Of a DNA stretch of 64,000 bases, positions 27,111 through 34,474 are shown piece after piece (the stretch's first letter is position 1; every line of letters begins with the position of its first letter). The position numbers and the translations under genes were made by a program. The notes below the pieces were generated by a model, which saw only the letters and a list, made by a program, of their open reading frames with translations, had not been told where the DNA came from and searched no databases. Source of the stretch: an uncultured Bacteroidales bacterium (GTDB taxonomy: Bacteria; Bacteroidota; Bacteroidia; Bacteroidales; Tenuifilaceae); contig CALBBQ010000006.1 in assembly GCA_937926785.1 (NCBI GenBank), positions 1-64,000 of the forward strand. The letters run 5' to 3'.

Positions 27111-27407
27111 TTACAACTTATCTTGAACCGATTTGATTTTTCCTTCGATTCTACCTAGGTCGCCTTTGCGGATATCGAGGTTAATGGTAACATAAACCCT
27201 ATCGCAATCGGATGCCAGAAGACTATACGATAGGTTAACCACCTCAAGCGCTTGCTCAAGAGTAAGTGTTTCCACAATGGTTCCCATGGCTGTAAGTCGG
27301 TACTCATAGCCCAATCCGCTAATCAACTTAATGATTTTAGCTACATAGGGGCTCACGCTGGCACCCTTGTCGGTTGGGAACATGGCAAAATTCATCAGAA
27401 CTGACAT
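27111..27407 (-). CDS. MTH1187-family thiamine-binding protein (YqgV-like)
   Basis: This 98-residue protein has a ferredoxin-like fold pattern: MNFAMFPTDKGASVSPYVAK, IKLISGLGYEYRLTAMGTIVE, then a helix with LEQALEVV and the strand RVYVTINLDIRKGD. These match the MTH1187/DUF77 family, whose members bind thiamine or related pyrimidines and form tetramers. No thiamine synthesis or transport gene is near, and no TPP riboswitch was recognised upstream. The gene starts 3 nt after the stop of the Ig-like lipoprotein gene, so translational coupling is likely. The biological role in this operon is unclear. Confidence 0.85.
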   Translation of the reverse strand: MSVLMNFAMFPTDKGASVSPYVAKIIKLISGLGYEYRLTAMGTIVETLTLEQALEVVNLSYSLLASDCDRVYVTINLDIRKGDLGRIEGKIKSVQDKL

Positions 27408-27410
27408 GAC

Positions 27411-29141
27411 TCATGGGTTAGGAATAGTGTACTGCATTTCGGTATCCCAGTTAGCACGGATACTAATCAATCCCTTAGTTTTATCATCGGTGTAGTAGAA
27501 AACCCTTTCGGGTTGAACCTTTCGCATGTAGTTTCCGCAATCCCACCTCCCATTGCTATTGGAATCCTCTATAAACCTCAACCTATATTTTCCGGGTGTA
27601 ACAAATTCAAAGACTGCTGCAGAATTCCCATTAACCACCTGGCTATAAACCGTTGCACCCTTTTCGGTGGTTAGCTCAACTATTAAAGAATTGGTTACCC
27701 CTGAGAGCTGTACTTTCAGGGTTCCAAACTTATCGGGATCGGCTCCAGTAAGGGAAAGCTTGAGGGTGTCGTTTGTGGCAAGGGTGTAATCGGTATAAGC
27801 ACCAGGTAGTACCTGAATTTTATAGTCTGTAAGGTTTTTCCAGTCGCATTTTAATCGATATAACCGGGGATTAAGCGTATCCCTATCCAGGCTGAAATTT
27901 TCGATGGCAACACTATCGGTAGCATTATAAATCTCAATTTTGGACCTATCAACCTTCATCGCCGGCATTGGTAGGCTCAGTAAAACAGGCTGTCCGGGAA
28001 TAACTGTTCTGACGGCACCTTGTAATGATGTAATAGTAAAACCTTTTTTGGGGGATTCAACCTGGTCGGCCTTTTTCCCACGCCCGCTCTTAGACCTTGG
28101 TTCTTCCTTTAAAAAGAGGAAACGCAGAGAGTCGGTTTGTGGATTTAGTCTATAAAGCGAATCGGTTTTTAGGTAATGTAGGACTGCCATCAAGGTATCG
28201 CGATTGGCAACTTCGGTATTTGTAATCCAAAATTTTAGAGAGTCGCCGCTTAGGTTGGGTTCAGCAAGATACCAATCCTTGAGGTTAGGAAAGCCTATAA
28301 GGCTAAGCTGGTATTTCCCAAAGGGCTTACGTGAGAAATTGAGGGTGAGTAAATACCTTTCGGGCCTGTCGTAACCCGCGAGGACCTGATGGGGTGGTTG
28401 TTCCCTGAACATCCTCAGGTTTACCTTTTTCTTTTCTGTATCGTTTGCGGTGAGCAAATCTTTTGAAATCAAAGTGCTTGAGTAACCAATATCCTCTGAA
28501 CCTTGGTTGTACAGGTAGTTACCGTTGTTGTCAGTTATGGCAACTATCTTGTAATCGAGCGGCTTAAGGTTTACGAGTGTAAATTTCCCGTCCTTGTTGG
28601 TTTTGGCTATATGGTTGGGTAAGGTAATGTACGGTAACGTATCGGTAGGAGAATCATAGAGCATGACTAGCGCATTCTCAACAGGTTCATTGGTGAACGA
28701 ATTAGTTACTCTACCTGATAGGGAAAGTGTGTCTAACACATCTCCGGTTGAGAATGAAAATATGAAATTCTTAATCGGGTTGCCCTCGTTGTTATCTCTG
28801 ATAGCATCGGAAAAGTAAAACGTATAGGTTGTGTTGGCCTTTAGGGTATCGTTTAGCTGCAACTCTAACCGTTTGCCCTTCTGGTTGGGCATTGGCTTTG
28901 TTTTTAATGGGGGCGATATCAGCAGCTTTTGCTGAACCTCCTTAAGCTGGATAAACTCATCGAACTCGAGTACAATTTTTTGTCCCCTCCAGCCGGTGGC
29001 GTTTGCTTTGGGAGTGCTGTTTACCAATACGGGCGGGATGGTATCCTTTGGCCCTCCGGTAGGAGAAACAACTTTGGCACATCGCGGGAATAAAAGAGAA
29101 ACTACTCCAACGGTCAATATCGTAACAATTATCCTTTTCAA
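27411..29141 (-). CDS. Lipoprotein with N-terminal Ig-like (Big_5/SbsA-type) domain
   Basis: This 576-residue protein has a lipoprotein signal with Cys21 (LLFPRCAKVVS). It then has the sequence SPTGGPKDTIPPVLV and an Ig-like domain of about 100 residues (GQKIVLEFDEFIQL, TLKANTTYTFYFSDAIRDNNEG). This start is characteristic of a widespread Bacteroidota lipoprotein family with a Big_5 domain. A second beta-rich segment (LSGRVTNSFTNEPVENALVML, about 135-210) looks like a carboxypeptidase-regulatory-like domain. The C-terminal third has no recognised domain, apart from a final LRFIEDSNSNGRWDCGNY motif typical of the family. It is probably anchored in the outer membrane. It is the first gene of the five-gene minus-strand run and diverges from the exchanger gene. 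Confidence 0.8.
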   Translation of the reverse strand: MKRIIVTILTVGVVSLLFPRCAKVVSPTGGPKDTIPPVLVNSTPKANATGWRGQKIVLEFDEFIQLKEVQQKLLISPPLKTKPMPNQKGKRLELQLNDTLKANTTYTFYFSDAIRDNNEGNPIKNFIFSFSTGDVLDTLSLSGRVTNSFTNEPVENALVMLYDSPTDTLPYITLPNHIAKTNKDGKFTLVNLKPLDYKIVAITDNNGNYLYNQGSEDIGYSSTLISKDLLTANDTEKKKVNLRMFREQPPHQVLAGYDRPERYLLTLNFSRKPFGKYQLSLIGFPNLKDWYLAEPNLSGDSLKFWITNTEVANRDTLMAVLHYLKTDSLYRLNPQTDSLRFLFLKEEPRSKSGRGKKADQVESPKKGFTITSLQGAVRTVIPGQPVLLSLPMPAMKVDRSKIEIYNATDSVAIENFSLDRDTLNPRLYRLKCDWKNLTDYKIQVLPGAYTDYTLATNDTLKLSLTGADPDKFGTLKVQLSGVTNSLIVELTTEKGATVYSQVVNGNSAAVFEFVTPGKYRLRFIEDSNSNGRWDCGNYMRKVQPERVFYYTDDKTKGLISIRANWDTEMQYTIPNP

Positions 29142-29170
29142 TGCTAAACAATTATGGATTAAACACTGAG

Positions 29171-29178
29171 CAAAGTTA
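29171..29178 (-). promoter_or_regulatory. Candidate -7 element for the lipoprotein-rlmN operon
   Basis: TAACTTTG on the minus strand matches TAnnTTTG and lies 30 nt upstream of the lipoprotein ATG. A clear -33 TTTG is not visible at the usual distance. It sits back to back with a plus-strand -7 element 13 bp away. Confidence 0.35.
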
Positions 29179-29191
29179 ACCTAATCTGTCG

Positions 29192-29199
29192 TATCTTTG
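29192..29199 (+). promoter_or_regulatory. Candidate -7 element for the exchanger gene
   Basis: TATCTTTG matches TAnnTTTG, a very common form in Bacteroidota promoters. Transcription would begin near 29206, giving a leader of about 58 nt. No good -33 element is seen. Confidence 0.35.
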
Positions 29200-29263
29200 T
29201 GCGGGTTAACTATTTTTAATTAGCTTTAGCGCCAACTAAAGGCATTCAAATTTCTAATAGGAT

Positions 29264-30217
29264 ATGAATTTGTTGTTAGTGCTTTTCGGCTTAGTGCTTT
29301 TAATTCTTGGTGCTACCTGGTTGGTTGAGGGGGCCTCCAGCATAGCCAAACGTTTAGGCGTATCGGCCCTAACCATAGGCTTAACCGTGGTGGCTTTTGG
29401 GACATCGGCACCGGAACTATCGGTTAACCTGATTTCAGCAATTAGCGGTAACTCCGATATTGCCATGGGCAATATTTTAGGGAGTAACATCTTCAACACT
29501 TTCATGATTCTTGGCTTAGCAGCAATTGTAAAACCAGTGGGAGTCCAAAAAAGCACGGTTAAAGTAGAAATTCCTTTCTTTCTGCTTTCCGCACTTATGC
29601 TAACAGTCATGGCCAATGGGGTTTGGTTCGATAAAGCCCAGCTGAACCTCATCTCCCGCTCGTCGGGTTTACTACTTTTGCTTCTTTTCGGGGTTTTCAT
29701 GTACTACAACTTCCTCACCGGCAAAGAAGACCCCAAGAAAGACGCTCCTGAGGTGGAAAGCCGAAGGCTATGGCTTTCCATACTTATGGTTATTGGAGGC
29801 TTAGGGCTGCTGGTTGGCGGTGGAAAACTTATTGTAACCGGCGCAGTGAACATGGCCACCAAACTTGGCGTGAGCCAATCCATTATAGGTTTGACCATCG
29901 TTGCAGCAGGCACTTCGCTACCGGAGTTAGCTACATCGGTAGTTGCTGCTTACCGCAATAAGCCCGACATAGCGATTGGCAACGTTGTTGGCTCAAACAT
30001 TTTCAATATCCTGTTAATCCTGGGAACCACTGCAACCATCAATCCAATTTATCTTTACCCGGGCATTAATATCGATTTAGCCATGAACGTACTTGCAGGT
30101 TTACTCATGCTTACATTTGCCGTTGGTGGACCGGGGCGAAAGTTTGACAGGCGCGAGGGGCTTGCTCTTGTATTGATTTATCTGGGATACATCATCTATC
30201 AGCTCATGAATTTGTAA
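29264..30217 (+). CDS. Calcium/sodium antiporter (CaCA family, YrbG-like)
   Basis: This 317-residue membrane protein has two inverted alpha repeats. The first is GTSAPELSVNLISA followed by DIAMGNILGSNIFNT (about residues 45-85). The second is GTSLPELATSVVAA followed by DIAIGNVVGSNIFNI (about 216-250). The Glu of each GTSxPE motif and the GSN motif are the cation-binding residues of Na+/Ca2+ exchangers. About ten membrane segments are visible, with a short cytoplasmic link (GKEDPKKDAPEVESRR) between halves. It exports Ca2+ or another cation using a Na+ or H+ gradient. The next gene follows after 2 nt. Confidence 0.93.
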   Translation: MNLLLVLFGLVLLILGATWLVEGASSIAKRLGVSALTIGLTVVAFGTSAPELSVNLISAISGNSDIAMGNILGSNIFNTFMILGLAAIVKPVGVQKSTVKVEIPFFLLSALMLTVMANGVWFDKAQLNLISRSSGLLLLLLFGVFMYYNFLTGKEDPKKDAPEVESRRLWLSILMVIGGLGLLVGGGKLIVTGAVNMATKLGVSQSIIGLTIVAAGTSLPELATSVVAAYRNKPDIAIGNVVGSNIFNILLILGTTATINPIYLYPGINIDLAMNVLAGLLMLTFAVGGPGRKFDRREGLALVLIYLGYIIYQLMNL

Positions 30218-30219
30218 AT

Positions 30220-30639
30220 ATGGAAGAGAGAGAAAAAGAGCATATTCTCCATTACTGGACCCGCAATCTGGCGGAAAGCCCGGGCACTTTTACATTCAAC
30301 CTTTTATTGCTTGCAACCTTTGGTATCCTTTACTCCTTCAAGGTTGTGCAATCGCCTTTGGTACTTCTGGTTTTTGGAATTATAACCCCCGTAATCTTTA
30401 CTATTTGCCTTTACCATATGTCGGGTGTTAGTCTGCAGCACTTGTTACCGAAGATTTTTCAAAAAAAATCGGGCAGGGTTTTTCTGGCCCTGCTCGATTG
30501 TTCTGTCATTATACTCCTGGGTATTCTAATTTACCGGGGAACCCTTGACTTTTTCTTCTTTAGGTTCTTACAAACCTTTCTGCTTCCGCTTCTTTACCTT
30601 GTAATGCTTAGGGCGCTGCTAATATCCGAGAAGATCTAA
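30220..30639 (+). CDS. Small membrane protein of unknown function
   Basis: This 139-residue protein has a polar N-terminal stretch (MEEREKEHILHYWTRNLAES) and three to four hydrophobic segments (LLLLATFGILYSF, LVLLVFGIITPVIF, VFLALLDCSVIILLGILIY, FLQTFLLPLLYLVML). I do not recognise the family. It starts 2 nt after the exchanger stop, so it is co-transcribed and perhaps functionally linked. Its last 4 nt overlap the end of the convergent acyl-CoA ligase gene. Confidence 0.7.
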   Translation: MEEREKEHILHYWTRNLAESPGTFTFNLLLLATFGILYSFKVVQSPLVLLVFGIITPVIFTICLYHMSGVSLQHLLPKIFQKKSGRVFLALLDCSVIILLGILIYRGTLDFFFFRFLQTFLLPLLYLVMLRALLISEKI

Positions 30640-32294
30640 TTCTCGGAGTACTGGTACTTGAAGCGCTTTATACTTTTCTTGGGCGTTTTCTCGAACTCTT
30701 GGTTATGCACAATAAGTCTTGCGATTTGGCTATACTGGGGTAAATGCTTGTTTACCTCTTTGCGGTGCTCCTCAAGCACCGGCTCAAGTTCGTTTGGATT
30801 TATCCCGTGCTGCTGAATCGATTCAAAATCGGGATAGATTAGCCCAACCAGCTTACCCTTTTGCTCAATAACCAGCGATTCCTGAACAAAGGGCAGGTTG
30901 TTCAGCCGGGCCTCAATCTCCTCGGGATAGATATTCTGGCCGCTCGGGCCGAGAATCATACTTTTACTCCGCCCCTTGATGTAAATAAATCCGTTCCTGT
31001 CAAGAACTCCTAAATCGCCTGTGTGCAACCAGCCATCCTTCATGGTTTTTTCTGTGGCTTCGGGATTCTTGTAGTAACCCAGCATCACATTTTCGCCACG
31101 GATTAAAATTTCTCCCACCTCATTGTTCGGATCGGCGGAATCGATTTTCATTTCCAGGTAGTTTATCAGCTTACCGCATGAGCCCATAGGGTTGGTTCGC
31201 CATCCGGAGTAGGATATCAAAGGGCCACACTCGGTCATTCCGTAACCAACCGTGTACTTGAACCTGATGCGACGCAGGAATCGTTCCACATCGGGGTTAA
31301 GGGCGGCACCTCCTATGACCACCTCGTGGAAGTTACCGCCAAACGCCCCAGATAGCTTTTCGTTTATCTTTTTAAATATCAACCTATTCAGCAAAGGAAT
31401 ATTCATCAGCACCTTCATAGCTGGTGTTTCAATCTTGGGCTGGATCTGTTTCTTGAAAATCTTTTCAATGACCAGCGGAACAGTTAACACCAACCTGGGG
31501 CGAATTCTTGCAAAGGCTTCGAGAATGATTGGCGGCGAGGGTATTCTGGTTAGGAAGGTTATGTGGCAACCCATGGCAAACGGAAAAAGAAACTCAAAGG
31601 CACAGCCAAAAGCATGTGCCAAGGGAAGAAACGACACAATCTGATCGCCCTGAACCAGGTGCATGTTGTTGCGGGCATAATCAATATTGGCAGCCAGGCT
31701 GTTTAGCGAGAGCATGACCCCCTTCGAAAATCCGGTGGTTCCGGAAGTATAGCTAATTACTCCCAGCTCACTATTGGGTATATCCGGAAAAGAGATCTTT
31801 TCGGGGGTGAGTGTTTTTATTTCGTTCATTACCGAATCCTTACTACCTTCAAATCTCACCAGGCACTCATGGCAATTGGAAACCAGAATGGAAAAATCGG
31901 TAACGCTGAAAATAGCTTTCAGGTTTGGCATTTCGGCCTGGTTTAGGCTATCCCAAACCATTTCGCCTGCAAAAAGGAGAACCGAATCGGAATGGTTAAC
32001 AATGTTGTGCATCTCGGTAGGCGAAAAATCGGGTAGTATTGGCACAATAACAGCTCCATAGCTGATAACGGAAAGGTAAATAATTCCCCAGTTTGCATTG
32101 TTACGGCCAATTAGAGCGATTTTATCGCCTTGTTTTACTCCCCAGGCTTCGTAAAGCTTATGCAGGTAGTAAATTTTTCGAGCCACATCGGCATAGGTGT
32201 GGGTTACCCCTTTGAAGTCCGATAACGCATTGAGTTCCCAATGCTCGCGAATGGGTCTCTCTACAAACTCTTTAACGTAGTTGTACTGTACCAT
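30636..32294 (-). CDS. AMP-binding long-chain-fatty-acid-CoA ligase-like enzyme
   Basis: This 552-residue member of the adenylate-forming superfamily has the P-loop-like motif SYTSGTTGFSKGVMLS, the A5-type motif GYGMTECGPLISY, the GWLHTGDLG Asp motif and the C-terminal KTPKKSIKR region with the catalytic Lys. It activates a fatty acid with ATP and joins it to CoA (or another thiol). The start chosen is the ATG giving MVQYNYVKEF, because the next sequence (FVERPIREHWELNALSDFKGVTHTYADVA) is the family N-terminus. An upstream ATG at 32327 would add 11 unrelated residues. The gene ends 4 nt inside the convergent upstream gene. Substrate chain length is not readable. Confidence 0.9.
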   Translation of the reverse strand: MVQYNYVKEFVERPIREHWELNALSDFKGVTHTYADVARKIYYLHKLYEAWGVKQGDKIALIGRNNANWGIIYLSVISYGAVIVPILPDFSPTEMHNIVNHSDSVLLFAGEMVWDSLNQAEMPNLKAIFSVTDFSILVSNCHECLVRFEGSKDSVMNEIKTLTPEKISFPDIPNSELGVISYTSGTTGFSKGVMLSLNSLAANIDYARNNMHLVQGDQIVSFLPLAHAFGCAFEFLFPFAMGCHITFLTRIPSPPIILEAFARIRPRLVLTVPLVIEKIFKKQIQPKIETPAMKVLMNIPLLNRLIFKKINEKLSGAFGGNFHEVVIGGAALNPDVERFLRRIRFKYTVGYGMTECGPLISYSGWRTNPMGSCGKLINYLEMKIDSADPNNEVGEILIRGENVMLGYYKNPEATEKTMKDGWLHTGDLGVLDRNGFIYIKGRSKSMILGPSGQNIYPEEIEARLNNLPFVQESLVIEQKGKLVGLIYPDFESIQQHGINPNELEPVLEEHRKEVNKHLPQYSQIARLIVHNQEFEKTPKKSIKRFKYQYSEN

Positions 32295-32446
32295 TTGGAA
32301 CCTAATTTTTACCATGCATCTAGGCAAATATCGATATAAATAAAAAGAAAATCAATAATTTGGATTGATTTTTAATTACTTATGGTGCAATCGTGTTCTG
32401 TTAACACAGAATTTGGTATCTTTCGGGGCAGATACATCAGGGTATT

Positions 32447-33127
32447 ATGCCGCATAATCATGTGATTATAGTTGCCGGGGGGTCGGGTTCCCGAATGGGA
32501 ACTGAGATGCCAAAGCAATTTCTGAACCTTTGCGGAAAGCCAATACTCATGCGTACCATAGAGGCTTTCACCGCACTTACTCCAAAACCGAACATTGTTT
32601 TAGTGCTACCCTCCCCCCAGATGTCGCTTTGGAAGAGGCTTTGCGAAGAACATCAGTTTAATGTTGAGCTAAAGTTAGTGGCAGGCGGCAACACCCGTTT
32701 TCAATCGGTGCGAAATGGGTTAAGCCAAATTCCTGCTGATGATTCGCTGGTTGCCATACATGATGGGGTTAGGCCTCTGGTTTCAACTGATGTTATTCTG
32801 CGCTGCTATAAGCTCGCAGCAGAAAAGGGCAATGCCATTCCTGTGGTTAAACCGGTTGAATCGGTTCGAATTGACGTGGAGCAAGGCAGTAAGGGTTTTG
32901 ACCGTGATAAGGTTCTGTTGGTTCAAACCCCCCAGGTTTTTTCATCAAAGCTGATTAAAGAATGCTACAATATAGCTGAACAGCCCGGCTTTACCGATGA
33001 CGCATCGGTGGCTGAGTTCTGCGGTGTTACCATTAACACCACTGAGGGGAACCGTGAGAATATCAAAATAACCACTCCAACCGATCTGATTCTGGCGGAG
33101 GCATTACTCAACCAAATCCTAAAGTAA
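32447..33127 (+). CDS. ispD: 2-C-methyl-D-erythritol 4-phosphate cytidylyltransferase IspD
   Basis: This 226-residue enzyme joins MEP and CTP to form CDP-methylerythritol in the non-mevalonate isoprenoid pathway. The nucleotide-binding start is VIIVAGGSGSRMGTEMPKQF, with the catalytic Arg and the PKQ Lys. The segments GGNTRFQSVRNGL, VAIHDGVRPLV and TPQVFSS, then FTDDASVAE, are family landmarks. The length is normal. The upstream gap of 152 nt holds a small palindrome (TGTTAACA) but no clear promoter. The GNAT-like gene follows after 12 nt and is probably co-transcribed. Confidence 0.95.
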   Translation: MPHNHVIIVAGGSGSRMGTEMPKQFLNLCGKPILMRTIEAFTALTPKPNIVLVLPSPQMSLWKRLCEEHQFNVELKLVAGGNTRFQSVRNGLSQIPADDSLVAIHDGVRPLVSTDVILRCYKLAAEKGNAIPVVKPVESVRIDVEQGSKGFDRDKVLLVQTPQVFSSKLIKECYNIAEQPGFTDDASVAEFCGVTINTTEGNRENIKITTPTDLILAEALLNQILK

Positions 33128-33139
33128 AGCGAACCTGAT

Positions 33140-34315
33140 ATGAACCGTTACGTGCTTAAAGAAGTTACCGATAGAGCCACCCGACGCCAATTCCTTGAAT
33201 TGCCGGTATCGCTCTACAAGAATTACCCCAACTGGATCCAACCACTGGACGTTGATGTCGAGAATGTGTTTGACCCCAAGATTAACAAGCATTTTCGCCA
33301 TGGCGAGGCTATCCGCTGGGTGTTGTATGAGAACGACAAGCCAATAGGACGTATTGCGGCATTTATCGATAGGGATATAGCCAGTAATACCGAGCAGCCC
33401 ACCGGGGGTGTTGGTTTTTTTGAGTGTATCGACAACCAGGAGGCTGCCAACGCCATGTTCAATGCAGCAAAGGAATGGCTGGCTGCCCGTGGCATGGAGG
33501 CCATGGACGGCCCCATCAACTTTGGCGACCGCGACCGCTGGTGGGGCCTTCTGGTTGAAGGCGACTACCCGCCAAACTACTGCATGGATTACCACCTACC
33601 CTACTACCGTAAACTTTTTGAGAACTTTGGTTTCAAAGTTTACTTTCACCAGTTTACCTACCACCGCTACGTTAACTCCGAGGATGTTGACCCCATTGTG
33701 TGGGAAAAGGCTGAACGAATTGCCAAAAACCCCGCCTACACCATAACAACCATATCGAAAAAGAACCTGAAAAAGTTTGCCGAGGATTTCAGAACCATCT
33801 ACAATAACGCATGGGGCCGGTACACTGGGGTTAAAAAGATAACCGAGACACATGCCATGGCGCTGATGAAAACCATGAAGCCCATTATCGACCCGCAACT
33901 TATGTACTTTGCCTACTACGAGGGTGAACCCATTGGTTTCTTCATCATGGTACCCGACCTTAACCAGGTGGTACGCCACCTGAACGGCCGCTTTGGGTTA
34001 CTGGATAAACTCTACTTCCTATACCTGCTCAAAGTTAAAAAGGTTTGCACCAAGGCCATTGGCCTGATTTTTGGTATTGTTCCCAAGCACCAGGGCAAGG
34101 GAGTTGAGGGTGCATTGGTGAACGAGTTTGCCAAAAGAGCATTGGCGCCTGGATTCCGGTACAAAGAGCTGGAGCTGAACTGGATTGGCGATTTTAACCC
34201 AACCATGCGGAGGGTTGCCGAACAAATTGGTGCCCGGGTGCGTAAAACTCATATCACGTTCCGCTACATGTTCGACCCCACAAGGGAGGTTGTCCCCCCG
34301 CGTAGGGTTAGCTAA
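33140..34315 (+). CDS. GNAT-like acyltransferase fold protein
   Basis: This 391-residue protein has two GNAT-like halves. The first includes ELPVSLYKNYPNWIQPLD and the strongly conserved GPINFGDRDRWWGLLVEG; the second includes FFIMVPDLNQV and the acetyl-CoA-binding-like IVPKHQGKGVEGALVNEFA, followed by ELNWIGDFNPTMRRVAEQ. The family is widespread in Bacteroidota but uncharacterised as far as I know. An acyl-CoA-dependent N-acyltransferase activity is a reasonable inference from the HQGKG loop. It is probably co-transcribed with ispD (12-nt gap), which need not imply related function. No signal peptide; cytoplasmic. Confidence 0.78.
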   Translation: MNRYVLKEVTDRATRRQFLELPVSLYKNYPNWIQPLDVDVENVFDPKINKHFRHGEAIRWVLYENDKPIGRIAAFIDRDIASNTEQPTGGVGFFECIDNQEAANAMFNAAKEWLAARGMEAMDGPINFGDRDRWWGLLVEGDYPPNYCMDYHLPYYRKLFENFGFKVYFHQFTYHRYVNSEDVDPIVWEKAERIAKNPAYTITTISKKNLKKFAEDFRTIYNNAWGRYTGVKKITETHAMALMKTMKPIIDPQLMYFAYYEGEPIGFFIMVPDLNQVVRHLNGRFGLLDKLYFLYLLKVKKVCTKAIGLIFGIVPKHQGKGVEGALVNEFAKRALAPGFRYKELELNWIGDFNPTMRRVAEQIGARVRKTHITFRYMFDPTREVVPPRRVS

Positions 34316-34373
34316 CAAGCATAGTTGATGGTTGTTGGTTAATGGTTTATAGTAAAAAGAAAACGGTGTAAAG

Positions 34374-34472
34374 CAGAATCTGTAGAACGGAATGTAGATG
34401 AAGTTTTTTTACCCAGAAAAACAGGGCTGGCTTTTGCTATTTAAACCATAAACATTGAATTCAGAATCTGTA
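34374..34472. repeat. Two copies of an 11-bp hyphen-less palindrome-bearing repeat
   Basis: CAGAATCTGTA occurs at 34374-34384 and 34462-34472. CAGAATCTG is itself an inverted repeat around a central A. The second copy ends 2 nt before the ATG of the next gene. It may be a regulatory site or chance; the rest of the gap 34316-34474 shows nothing clear. Confidence 0.4.
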
Positions 34473-34474
34473 AG

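Noticed and set aside
27408..29260. TPP riboswitch for the thiamine-binding protein gene
   Set aside because: No pair of conserved TPP motifs (CUGAGA and ACCUGAU-type) was seen upstream of the gene or of its operon.
32295..32327. ATG at 32327 as start of the acyl-CoA ligase
   Set aside because: It adds 11 residues without family resemblance; the ATG at 32294 matches the usual N-terminus.
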